Origin: Solea solea
Taxonomy: Eukaryota; Chordata; Actinopteri; Pleuronectiformes; Soleidae
Direction of reading: 5' to 3'
Assembly: GCF_958295425.1 (NCBI RefSeq)
Contig: NC_081134.1
Coordinates: 669,001 to 733,000 of the forward strand
DNA: 64,000 bases
In this document: in pieces, positions 35,231 through 45,220 of the stretch
How positions within the stretch are numbered: the stretch's first letter is position 1
How the letters are laid out: every line of letters starts with the position of its first letter
Program-made: the position numbers and the translations under genes
The notes under the pieces: model-generated
What the model saw: only the letters and a program-made list of their open reading frames with translations
Told to the model about the DNA's origin: nothing
Database searches by the model: none

Positions 35231-35790
35231 TAACTCAGAATCCTCTCTGCTCATGAACATAACTAGCAGGAGGAGAAGGACGGATGCAAATGGTAGCAAT
35301 GGACAAGATGTTAGAGCTTAACAAAATAGTCTGTCCTCGGCAGGGTCCGGCATGTGTGAGATCTTTTTTATGGTAATCTTTGTTTTCGTGCTCCTTTCAC
35401 GCACAGTTGAAAGGATGCCCTCGGTACAAGGTCCATTAAAAAAGTGCAGATCATGATTGCTGTTCAGAGATTGTTTCCTCAGCTGCAAATTCTAAACCTA
35501 CAACAGAATGTTAGTTTGGCAAAGTGCAGCACACACTTGCTTTGACAAACATCATGTTTATTTCAGCTATTACCGCTCCTCCACAAAAGTGTGACTCATT
35601 GCGAGTCACCAGTTACTGTATTTAGCTGTCAGCTGAACAAAAAAGAAAATCTACTTTCAAAAGTTAGGGTGAAAAGGAAACTTTTAATCCATCCCTTTGC
35701 TCTCTGTGCTCAAATGTCTCCTTCTGTTCTCTCTACATTAACAGTGTTACCAGCCACAGTCTCAGTCTCCACCTCCAGTCTGTCTGGGAG
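35231..35790. other. Intergenic, nothing recognised
   Basis: A 107-codon frame at 35,591-35,914 ends in a CAT-repeat-encoded Ile run and lacks any domain. No gene recognised. Confidence 0.5.
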
Positions 35791-35811
35791 CTGCCTTGTT
35801 ATCCTATGTGC

Positions 35812-35812
35812 T

Positions 35813-35843
<31 letters not shown>

Positions 35844-36070
35844 GCAGCAGCACCCTGCTCTCCATTCAGTGCAATTCATCCAAGCCTCCAGCTGCTCCCT
35901 CCACAGCCACATAATATTCAGTCTGCCTGGCCTTGGTCCAGCCGTCCCATGCAAATCATGGATATTGTGCTTTTATGAGGGGAAACGACGTCTACGGTTT
36001 GTTCAACATGAGGAGGTGGCACGCCAAGGTCGCTTTCAAGGTCAGAGCTCCATGCCATCGGGAGTCTAGT
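35812..36070. promoter_or_regulatory. (CAT)n tract and candidate regulatory block
   Basis: CAT/CAG triplets at 35,812-35,852 precede a repeat-free block with CACATAATATTCAG (35,908), CCCATGCAAATCATGG (octamer at 35,947), GCACGCCAAGG (36,019) and TTTCAAGGTCA (nuclear-receptor half site, 36,034). Enhancer-like; no protein motif. Confidence 0.35.
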
Positions 36071-36601
36071 CTAGCATAGTGTCCCTCACATAGAGCTGAT
36101 GGTTTCACTGCAGCTCAGCCACAAGCTGATTATACATCAATCTGATCAACAGTTTGGCTCTCTGCTAAACTTTAAAAATAGTATTTGTGAGTGTCTAATG
36201 ATGGAGAGCAGGGTGGTTATTAATGACATGTGATTTGACACGTCATGTGACATCCAAAGCAACATGTCACACTGTACACAGACTAAACCAATCGAAAAGG
36301 ATCAACCAATATCAGATAAAAGCAGAGTCAAGTTTCACACTGTTTTTGTCTTTTTTAATGATGCGTCATAGTACAGCTGTCATTATAGCTGTAGGATTTC
36401 AGTTGTCCAAATATGTAAGAAAAAATGATTTATGTTGTGATCAAATCCACAAGCTATCAAACGAAAGAATACACATTTTAGAATATAAAATAAGTTCCAT
36501 TTTGGTGTGGGGGGGGGGAAACCTTTTGTTATATTTTGTATTGATTATGTTAAAACGACGTCTGACAGCCATGAAGGAAAAGAGTGTTTACTATTATTAT
36601 A

Positions 36602-36639
<38 letters not shown>

Positions 36640-37020
36640 TGAAAGTCCAGCTTGTCCCTGACCGTCGTTTTTAAAGAGCTCGGTCTCTGTGTCGTACTTT
36701 TCACGTGTTTTGTTGCATCATCTTAAAATATCTGTGATCGTCGGGGAAATCCTCGTATTCTTTGTTATTATTTGTGGTGATTTCCCAGCATGGATGTGGT
36801 CAGAATTCATTTTGCAGTACGACATATAAACATGACATATTCACCATCATTGATTTATTTAAAAAAAGCTAAAGTTGTGTTGTGACGTGGGTTTATGGAT
36901 TTAGAAGGTGTAAGGATGTGCGTTGTCTCAATAACACTTCCATAACCCTGTGATGGCCACATGTTATTTTTAGAGTGCAGACGGATGATAATGAGCATGT
37001 AAATGTTTGGTTTCCTTCCA
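36071..37020. other. Intergenic with TG tract and G-run
   Basis: (GT)n at 36,605-36,637 and a nine-base G-run at 36,510-36,518. A 139-codon frame at 36,223-36,642 ends inside the GT tract and shows no domain, so I do not call it. Confidence 0.5.
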
Positions 37021-37035
37021 GCGAGCCAGACTCCT

Positions 37036-37071
37036 CCCCCCCCACACACACACACACACACACACACACAT
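37036..37071. repeat. C8 run plus (CA)n microsatellite
   Basis: A run of C followed directly by a CA dinucleotide tract of about 28 bases. Confidence 0.9.
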
Positions 37072-38639
37072 TTCTCTGCTTAAATCATCCCAATTAGCTA
37101 ACAAACCCAGACGGTGTCTCTGGGGAACGTGCTCCCTGCAGGAGGGCCACATTAAATGAATCAGACTGTGCAACTACAATTGTGTTTCTTTAAAAAAGGG
37201 AATAAAAAAAACTTTTCTCCCTCTTTTCAAAGTGTCAGAGTCCGGAGTGAGAGGATTTCCAGCAGTTACATACTGTATATGCTGGTTGTGTAACGTCGCT
37301 CCTTGTATGGACTGTGTGAGTTCTAATCTTTGTGGAACACGTGGAACATGTGGAACATTTCCAGCAGTTTAACCTGGTGTATAATGAGGATCTCCTCACA
37401 GAGCTTACAGTGCTTACATGCTATTAAAGCCACAGTGCACTGCTTTGAAATCCCTTTGTCCGCCTCTATATGCACTATTTCAACATCTTACTTGAAGTGT
37501 ATGACTTCTTATAAGTGGAGCTTTTGTTCCACTCGACGGTGAGAGGAGGTCGTCACGAGGGAACTCAACATTCACAGAGTCACACGTCACATTTCCTTGT
37601 GCAGAATTCCTTTAATATCTCGTACTGAAGGACTTTCATCACTTTCACACTGTGTTCTGTGCAGTGTCAACATTCAGTCGACAGGAACACAACATAAATG
37701 ACGTTTAGTACTCATTATTTTTATTTATTTTTTTAAATGAATCTCTTCACAGAATTTTATTTTATTTTATTTATTTTATTTTATTAACACAAGCTCAGTG
37801 AACACTGAGTAGGCAAAGCAAAAGCAACTTTATTTTCTAATGTCATTGTATTTATTGTATTATTAGCTAAATGTAGCTGTTAGCTTAAAAAGCATTCTGT
37901 TTAGTTTAGATAATGTATTATATTTATGATGCGTCACCTCGGTTACTTACAAGAAGCTTGGGCGAAAGTTTTAATATGAATTTTTAAGGTATATTACATT
38001 GTCTTTAAGAAGTCGTTTTCATGGTTAACCCTGAGGGATTGAAAATGGCCTTGAATTAAAAAGGCGTATCATTTCAAACTAAACCGGAAATCATCGAGCT
38101 TAGCTTAACCAGGAAGTGGATTTCTCTCCGTGTGGATTGTAGCTTTCACTGCAGTGTTACTTTCATGTTTTCATTATGAATGAATTGATCAGAGTGCAAA
38201 AGAACATGATGTTAGGTCACCTTTATTTATTTTCTTTCTTTTTTAAACTGTATTTCACTTACTGAGCTCAGTGAATGTGAATTGTCTGTGTGAATTAAAG
38301 AAGCTGAATCAGAGTGAGAGCGTTTTCTTTTTCTTGATCTCAGTGTTGAGACTTTGACGTGATGAACACGCTTCTGTAAAAGCAGCATCTGTTTTGTGTC
38401 TGGTTTCAGCTGGAGAAGTCATGATATACAAACTCTTCTGACTGTAACAACCAAACAGCACATTTCATATGATGTTATGACTTCTGGGTTTTGCTCACAC
38501 ACTTATATCACATGATGAAATACTATGTGTTGATTCTTCATGTGGAAATAAAAAATCAAGCCACACCATGTGAAGTAAAATGATAAACTCTCTCTTTGAT
38601 CAACCTCTTCCTCTAATATTCCCTTTGCAGCTTCATTAG
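37072..38639. other. Intergenic, AT-rich
   Basis: (TTTTA)n near 37,757-37,786. No protein-like frame and no recognisable repeat otherwise. Confidence 0.5.
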
Positions 38640-38835
38640 CACAAAGTATTGTTCATTTCATTTTTTCACTAAAGCCCCTGAGAACACAAGACCCCTGTGA
38701 GTGCTAATATAAAGGCACTGGAGCATGTGCCTGAAATAAACTTATTAACCAGCACCTATTAGACCAGCATTTTGTTTTGGATTGTATCGCCGTGGAAACC
38801 TTGTTAAAGCATCGCCACAGGAGCGCAGGAAGAGA
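38640..38835. promoter_or_regulatory. Candidate conserved non-coding element
   Basis: Short repeat-free block with GTGCTAATATAAAGGCAC (38,701), AAATAAACTTATTAACCAGC (38,736; HOX/CDX-like TTTATT and TTAACC) and TTGTATCGCCGTGGAAACC (38,783). Sits in an AT-rich desert with nothing else nearby. Inference only. Confidence 0.3.
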
Positions 38836-39744
38836 GCGCCTCTGGTGTGAGCGGTGGACAGACGCGAGGAAGCGTGGACTCTGCTAAGACACAAATATTT
38901 ATTGACTCTTCATCACATATTGACTGTTCCAAGAGTGAAAGCAGCCATTTACAACACTGACTACAATGATGCATCTTTAAATGGATTTGTTTATATTTAA
39001 GTTACACGAAACAGCACTGACCCAAAAATAAAAGAACATTTGATCAATGAGGTCGTGTTAATACTGATATTATGGTGCATATGCTATAGAATGATGGGAT
39101 TATACTTGTCATGCTATGTTTCTCATAATATATTATATATTATTTAGTTTTGTATTGTTTGTAATTCTTCTATAGTATCTTCTATATTCTTATATTTATT
39201 TTATTATTTTATCTTATTATTGCATTCACCTGAGAAAGAAAGTTCTGTTTTTCTAAATTAACAAGATAATTATACATATAAATAAAAATAAATAGTAATA
39301 ATAATTTGAATTAACTGTATATGTTCCTAAGAAAATGTGTTCTATTTTTTAATTAACAAATTAAGACAAAAAAAGAGTTAATTTAAAAAATGCCTTTCTT
39401 CTATTTTTGAAGCGCAATATACTTTTTTTATAGAAAATGATTTCCTGCTTGTCTGAAATGAACTAATTATTTTTTTCATTTAAATACATTTCCATTTTTT
39501 TCTATAAGTTATTCTGATACTTAATGTCCTGATTGTTTAACCTCATTTTGGGTTTGAGACAATTATATCAATTCAGAAAAAAAAGGAGAAAAATGATCTC
39601 AGAAAACAGCTTTTTTTCAATTTAAAAAGTGAACGCTATACTTCCAAAGGTTAGAAACAAAACAAACTGTATGTCTGGCTTTAAATGAATGGCTATACAC
39701 GAGTATAAGACAATGCAAAGAAAAAGCATCTTTAATGAGGACAG
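38836..39744. other. Intergenic, very AT-rich
   Basis: Strongly AT-rich with A and T runs, few long frames and no repeats that I can classify. Confidence 0.5.
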
Positions 39745-39745
39745 T

Positions 39746-39769
39746 GGCGGCGGCGGCGGCGGCGGCGGC
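39746..39769. repeat. (GGC)8 trinucleotide repeat
   Basis: Eight perfect GGC units at the edge of the candidate regulatory block that follows. CGG tracts of this kind are prone to expansion and methylation. Confidence 0.95.
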
Positions 39770-40480
39770 AGAGCTGCACACTTGGTCCGATGTACGTGGG
39801 TAACTGGTGTTTTGGAGCCTGTTAATGCTGTGAAATCACGTCTTTGTTTGTCCCCGTGTTCTCAGGATAATAAGATATCAGCGTGGAGCTCACAGCCCTG
39901 TGCATGCAATGCTCAACAGATAGATAATAAAGCAGCAGATATCCGACACTATGGATCCAATTAGAGCAGCAGTGTGGTTAGATGGAGAGAAATATTAAAT
40001 GTGATAATATCTGCAGCGTCTGCCTGTGTGTCTGCTGCCTTTTCTTTTTTCTCCCGTTGGCCTCGGTAACACCTCTCCACAGCAAAGTACATATCCTGGC
40101 TCTAAGACACAGGAAATTAAACTTGTTTTCATTCTCCTGATAGTTCCTGCCAGGAGATTAGATCACCATGGTGAAGTCACCTCACTCACTGATGTAAACC
40201 CCTCGGGTGTCAGACTGTCCCTCAGAGGCCACCGTAAGGGCCTCTCTGCCACATGTCTTTCCTGCCAATAATCATCCCATTAAAATGAATGATTCTGCCC
40301 AGACCTTGTACTGTACATAATCATCAATTAGCCACTGGCGTCGAGATGGCACCTCTGCTAACCTCTGAGAGTCTGCTGGAGCCTCATTATGGCGAGTGGG
40401 ACTCACACATGATCACAGCCGGCCTCTGGGCAATAATGGGAATTAAAACATCAGCCCTGTGTTCATGACTTTCATACAGA
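39770..40480. promoter_or_regulatory. Strongest candidate conserved non-coding element
   Basis: About 700 bases without simple repeats and with the densest set of homeodomain-type cores in the window: CCTGTTAATGCTG (39,818), GGATAATAAGATATCAG (39,864), ATCCAATTAGAGC (39,955), GGAAATTAAACTTG (40,111), CCATTAAAATGAATGATTC (40,278), ACATAATCATCAATTAGCC (40,315) and GGCAATAATGGGAATTAAAA (40,429). Frames on both strands break often and have no protein motif. It resembles the conserved elements found in vertebrate gene deserts, but no alignment was possible here. Confidence 0.45.
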
Positions 40481-40621
40481 GCCCCATGAAATGAAATGTG
40501 AGCAGCGGAGCAGCGTCCTCCGCTCGCTCCACTGCTCGCTGAGAGGACGTCGCTCAAACCACCGAGCAGACAAAGCAACGGTGACACGCGTGGAACTGTT
40601 CACAGAGACGATGTCGTGGCA

Positions 40622-40622
<1 letters not shown>

Positions 40623-40654
<32 letters not shown>
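40623..40654. repeat. (AC)n microsatellite
   Basis: Uninterrupted AC dinucleotide tract of about 32 bases. Confidence 0.95.
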
Positions 40655-40656
<2 letters not shown>

Positions 40657-40744
40657 ATCTGAGTACCTATGTACCTGATCTGAAGAGTTCACCACTATCA
40701 CAAATACACCTTATTTTACAACTGTTGTAACAAACTATATCGTT

Positions 40745-40905
40745 TACCAACTGTGGGAGGAGCCAGGTCACCAATCCATCTCAGGGCAAACATATAGAGA
40801 CCATTCAGGAAAACCCACACACACACATGAGGAGAACATGCAAACTCCACACAGAAAAGTATGGACCAGTAACTCAACAGTGCTACTCACAAAACATATG
40901 AAAAG
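40745..40905 (-). mobile_element. SINE-like repeat fragment
   Basis: Minus-strand piece of the tRNA-headed family: CAACTGTGGGAGGAGCCAGG, then CATGAGGAGAACATGCAAAC, TCCACACAGAAAAG and a degraded head TAACTCAACAGTGCTACTCAC. Confidence 0.55.
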
Positions 40906-41750
40906 AGCCACAGCAAGCACAGAGTACTCCATGTCCATGTTACACTGTTTAAAGTGGAGAAAAAAAGACTAAAAAGCAAAGTTGGAAAAGTAAAAAATGT
41001 AAAGTTTTGCTGCACCAGGCTACCACTCTTAATGAGATGTTACTAAGTAACAAGTACTAAGTGCTGTATTGTGAGTGAATGGGTTAATGGCAAAACTGCA
41101 GTGTAAAGGTCTTGGTATACTTCCGTGCATCGCGCTCATGGCGTCATTTACGCAACTCGCAGGCTGCACGTGCGCTCCAGATTTTTGAACCACGTGCAGA
41201 GTGAGTTGGGAGCGCGAGGACAGTTCATGCACACACTGAATTTCCTCCAGAGTCTTGAAAAGTGCTATTTTAATTTGATGTATAAGGATTATTATTGTTA
41301 AACAATGAGTCTTGCAAATATCGCAGGTTTTATTCGCCATCAAAGTGACTCTTATGGGTCTTTTTAAGAGTTTGATGTGACATAATGAGGAAGGAAGAGC
41401 ATAACACACATGTATTTGGGTTCACAGCACATTTAAATCATCTGTAACAGTGATTTGTGTGTATCTCTAATGTCTTACTCAATTATTAAAACATTCATTT
41501 AAAAGTAGTGAACCAAAAGCAAGGCTCAGCAGCAGACTGGATGTGTTTTTCACAATCTCATAAAGTAGCACACTATGACTGCAGTGTCTCTGAAACACAC
41601 AGACAATCCTCAAGAGTTATGTTATCACACATTTACACAATCTGTATTTAACTTGTTCACTGACTCAACTCTGAAATCTGCCATCGACAAATATAAAACA
41701 TGCTTTTACTGTTTGATTCTCTCACAGCTTTGAGTCCAATCACTTTGTTG
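40906..41750. other. Intergenic; possible DNA-transposon scrap
   Basis: The CpG-rich stretch 41,105-41,230 (TTCCGTGCATCGCGCTCATG, GGCTGCACGTGCGCTCCAG) stands out from AT-rich surroundings and resembles a transposon end, but I cannot assign it. The rest has no coding frame. Confidence 0.35.
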
Positions 41751-41754
41751 TGTG

Positions 41755-41798
<44 letters not shown>
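41750..41798. repeat. (GT)n microsatellite
   Basis: About 49 bases of GT with a single GTGC interruption. Confidence 0.95.
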
Positions 41799-41799
<1 letters not shown>

Positions 41800-43059
41800 T
41801 CAGTGTTCAGATGTCGGGGGACGTTTCTTTGTTTCTGTACTGAGCCTCAGTAACGTGTCGGTCTTGACAGGCCAAACACAATCGATGCTGCTCTCATTTG
41901 TGAACTCTGGTTTCTCTAAGTGCTGAGGAATGTCGTATTAAACAGACTCTCTGGTACATTAATGGTCAGTAAATGTGAATGATGTAGTCTACAGCATTAT
42001 GACCTCATCGTTGTTTCTTATTCTTTTTGTCGTACTTGCTTTAGCTTCAGGCAGAGAGAGTTAGAAAAGACAATGTAGTCTCATCACAAAGAAGACGACG
42101 GTATATTGACTGTTCACAGTAGTGAAGTTGTGTGACATTGCACTATTTGAGTTTGGGTTTTAACAAACAAACATCTTTAGTCGACTAAATTTACAGTCGA
42201 AAGATTATATTTAATTAAAACTAAACTGTGACTAAAACTAAATGACATTTAAAAGTGTAACTAAAACTGAATCAAAATGTGTTGTCAAAACACTGATCTA
42301 GTCATTTTATTTTTAACATATTTTATTAAGGTTTTTTAACGTTACATATTTTTGTTACATTTGCAACATCACAAAATTTCTAATTGTATTAAAAAACATG
42401 TTTGTTTTTTAAATATACCGGCGTGTTTTATTTGTTTCGTTCATAACACAGCTCATAATTTTAAGTGTAGTTACAACTGTGGATGAAGACTCTCTGACCT
42501 GAGCTCTTGTCACCATGTGACCACAGACACATGGTGAATTTGTGTCATTTACAAACTGACCCTTTTAACCCCTCCCTCACACACTCACACACACACACAT
42601 CTTCAGTCGCAGCGGCAGAGACAGCGTGTTGCTGCGGAGATAAAGCACGTCTGTCAGTGACACAGCCACAGTAAAAAGCTGACAGCTGCAGATGGATTCC
42701 AGCAGCCACTTTCATTTGGTTTTGGCAAAACACTGAGATTCTCTGAGCCAGAGCGCGAGAGGAGGAGTTTCTGCAACAAAGCTGCTCTGGAATCAAAGCA
42801 GGAAGTGTGCTGGTGTTCACTGGGACCATCTGATGACCAGGTCGTCACGCACCCTCACCATGTTTTAAAGAACAAAGCAGAAAACAACTTGAACATGAAC
42901 AGTAATGTGTAACAGATAAGTTCCATCTCACAAATGAGACTTTTGGCCGTGGTGTGGTCTCTGAGCTGATGTCCTGATTCAGCCAAGGATCATTCATGAG
43001 GGACAAAAATCTCTCACCGCTCTCTGCATCTGCGAGAGTGGTGTTAAAATCAATCATTT
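41799..43059. other. Intergenic with a possible repeat scrap
   Basis: TAGTCGACTAAATTTACAGTC at 42,179 and GACTAAAACTAAATGACATT at 42,231 use the wording of a common fish DNA-transposon repeat; a related scrap may lie near 53,599-53,640. Frames at 42,545-42,848 have no motifs. Confidence 0.4.
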
Positions 43060-43310
43060 TAAGACTTTATGGCTTGTTTTAAAGATGTTAAAAGGGCTGG
43101 CACCCTTTGATGTAATTGAGTTAGTGCACTTCCTCACTACTACTGAGATCACTGAGGTCGACCAACTTGATGCTTGACGATAAAGAACCAAGATCTAGGC
43201 TTAAAGTGGAAGTGACAGGGACTTGGCCACAGCAGAGCAGAGACACCACAGTGACATCACTGCTGAACAACCACGTCTTCTCTCTGGCTGGAAATCCCAG
43301 TTGACTTTGA
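43060..43310 (+). mobile_element. L2-type LINE ORF2 C-terminal remnant
   Basis: In shifting frames one reads FKMLKGLAPFDVIE (about 43,077-43,120), then DDKEPRSRLK (about 43,178-43,207), DRDLATAEQ (about 43,217-43,245) and LLNNHVFSLAG (about 43,262-43,294). The order matches the L2-type C-terminal region (GLAP...PRSRLK...GDRxFA...LLKTHLFSLA). Many frameshifts; a dead fragment. Confidence 0.55.
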
Positions 43311-43509
43311 CACTATCTAACATACCATAAAACTTTTCTTCTTCTGGTAAACGTTACATTTGTACATTCTATACAGAAGACATGTTTGCCTGTGATGATT
43401 TCGTTCAAACATGTCATGTGTTTGACGTCGTTTTAAAGTATTTCTGGTACTTCAGCAGATGGTGGATTGGTCAGGGGTTTGAGAGCAGGTTAAGAACAAA
43501 AACATTGTA

Positions 43510-43625
43510 CGTACGGCTGTCGTATGGCGTGTTTCCACTAGCACGACTACGTTATATTGCTTTTCCATTAGCAATAGTACCTGGTACTTTTTTTTGAGCC
43601 GACACTATGTGTGACGCCGTCACAG
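43510..43625. mobile_element. Possible DNA-transposon end
   Basis: GTGTTTCCACTAGCACGAC (43,529), TTGCTTTTCCATTAGCAATA (43,558), GTACCTGGTACTTTTTTTTG (43,577) and TGACGCCGTCACAGGAAG (43,611) follow the wording of a fish non-autonomous DNA transposon in which TTTCCAC and GGTACTTTTTT recur. Family not assigned. Confidence 0.4.
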
Positions 43626-43796
43626 GAAGAGGCACAAGAATCAAAACCAACAACGCCGAACTGTAGATCAGTTAAAAAGACTTAACAATCCTGAAAACGT
43701 GGTTCATCTCCAACAATTACCAAGAAAATGTCTAAAATATCATCATTTATTTATTGATCAGTCGTAGTCAACACACTGAAACGTGCCACAAATCAG

Positions 43797-43989
43797 GATT
43801 ACCAACAAACATTCACATCCTGGACAGTTCAGCAGTTCATCACAGGGCCACACACATCGAGACAAACAACCATTCACTCTCACTCTCGCACCTACAGTCA
43901 ATTTAGAGTGACCAATTGACCTAATCCCCTCCTACTGCATGTTTCTGGACTGTGGGAGGAAGCCGAAGAACCCGGAGAACCCGGAGAAA

Positions 43990-44025
<36 letters not shown>

Positions 44026-44140
44026 CATGCAAACTCCATGCAGAAAAACCCTTGTTCCAACCGGGGCTCGAACCCGGGTCTCTGCCAAGGCAAGAGTGCT
44101 AACCACGACAGCAACCGTGTGGCCACTAGTAAATGAATCA
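43797..44140 (-). mobile_element. Most complete tRNA-headed SINE-like repeat
   Basis: Minus-strand element with the fullest structure in the window. Read on the minus strand, it has TCGTGGTTAGCACTCTTGCC (A-box region, 44,110-44,091), CCCGGGTTCGAGCCCCGG (B-box, about 44,076-44,059), a CATGGAGTTTGCATGTTCTG phrase, a (TG)n insertion at 43,993-44,022, CTTCCTCCCACAGTCCAGAA and a GAATGGTTGTTTGTCTCGAT middle part. It ends in CTGGACAGTTCAG-like wording without the ATGG tail. Both Pol III promoter boxes are intact by eye. Confidence 0.75.
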
Positions 44141-44399
44141 CTATTTATTTTTGTATTGAATAATTTACTTTAAAATTCTTTAATAAAGAACTGTGACTTC
44201 AGCTTCTTAAATGTGAATATGTGGAGCTATGACAGTGGATTGAACATCTTTGCATCAACATCACATCAACACATTTGACTTAAAGAATTCATTTTGAGGA
44301 CCGGGAAACAATGAACAATGATTCTCTGACACTTTATGGAATAAACAGCTAAAGGGATCAAGGGAGGAAACATTTGACATATTATCCAATCCAATCCAA

Positions 44400-44760
44400 G
44401 CACTTTAAAACAACCACAGTGAACCAAAGTCATGTACAGAAGAATAAATAAAAGGTATAGAAGCTCAGGCAGGGACGAGTGATGGACGACCCACTGACCC
44501 CCACATAAAGTGCATTACAGTAATCCAGCTGAGAGGTGACACGTGTGGATTACTCGTCACAAAGACCTGGTTTATTTCAGCCAGCGGCATCACAATGATT
44601 TCACCACAGTCCTGATGTGACTGTCAAACTTAAGATCGGAGTCTATTTTTACTCCCAGGTTTGTGATGGTCCAAAGGACCCAGATCTACAGGAGGGGTCC
44701 CAGCGGTACCACCAGAAACTGTCACTTCTTTGTTTTCATTCAAATGTAAAAAGTTAAGAG
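44400..44760 (-). mobile_element. L2-type LINE, region after YADD
   Basis: Minus-strand frames read FLHLNENKEVTVSGG (about 44,751-44,706), VDLGPLDHH (about 44,690-44,664), then in another frame TITNLGVKIDSDLKFDSHI (about 44,669-44,613), and lastly residues resembling LDYCNALYVGVS (about 44,531-44,494). This is the order of the L2-type segment downstream of the YADD box. Stops and shifts show it is dead. Distinct from the plus-strand L2 piece at 43,060. Confidence 0.7.
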
Positions 44761-44809
44761 TCAACTCTGCAGATACAACAAGATCAAGTGTGTCCACGTT
44801 CATGTGTCT

Positions 44810-44812
<3 letters not shown>

Positions 44813-44846
<34 letters not shown>
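44813..44846. repeat. (CA)n microsatellite
   Basis: Uninterrupted CA dinucleotide of about 34 bases beside the LINE remnant. Confidence 0.95.
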
Positions 44847-44850
<4 letters not shown>

Positions 44851-44929
44851 CAACAATCCTGGACTCACCGACACTCACAGGAAATCCAATCACCGGAAAC
44901 AGAAGAAATCCTTAAAACTTATAAAACTT

Positions 44930-45220
44930 AAAACTTTTGTTTGCTACAGATCGAGTTAGCATTAGCCATGCTAACCCTGGCAGGAGCCGGCGGGGTCCGC
45001 GGGGACAGAGGGGTCCGCGGGGCCTGGACACCTCATGAACCAGCCAGGCACCAACAGGCTCCAACTGGCTCCAGCGAGCGGGGACAAACAAACGCTCCAC
45101 ACTGACTCCAAAAGCTAGAACTTCAGTCTCACGAGCGGGACGCTTCGTTTACGAGGGCGCTTACACCGGCGGGGTGGAGCAGGGGCGGGGCAGAGGTGAG
45201 CTGGGATCCCCGACAGGAAC
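44930..45220. promoter_or_regulatory. GC/CpG-rich block, possible orphan promoter
   Basis: A sharp CpG-rich island in an AT-rich desert. It contains duplicated GGGGTCCGCGGGG units (44,993 and 45,008), an SP1-type GGGGCGGGGC (45,182-45,191) and an ETS-type AACGGAAGT (45,218-45,226). On the plus strand CAGAG/GTGAGC at 45,191-45,201 would make a good splice donor. No coding frame starts here. It could be the promoter and first exon of an unannotated transcript, or a GC-rich repeat. Confidence 0.35.

Noticed and set aside
36223..36642. 139-codon open frame
   Set aside because: Ends within a GT tract, has no recognisable domain and no homologous motif.
44059..44110. Possible tRNA gene (A- and B-box words)
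   Set aside because: No cloverleaf can be completed, and the sequence continues into the body of the SINE-like family.
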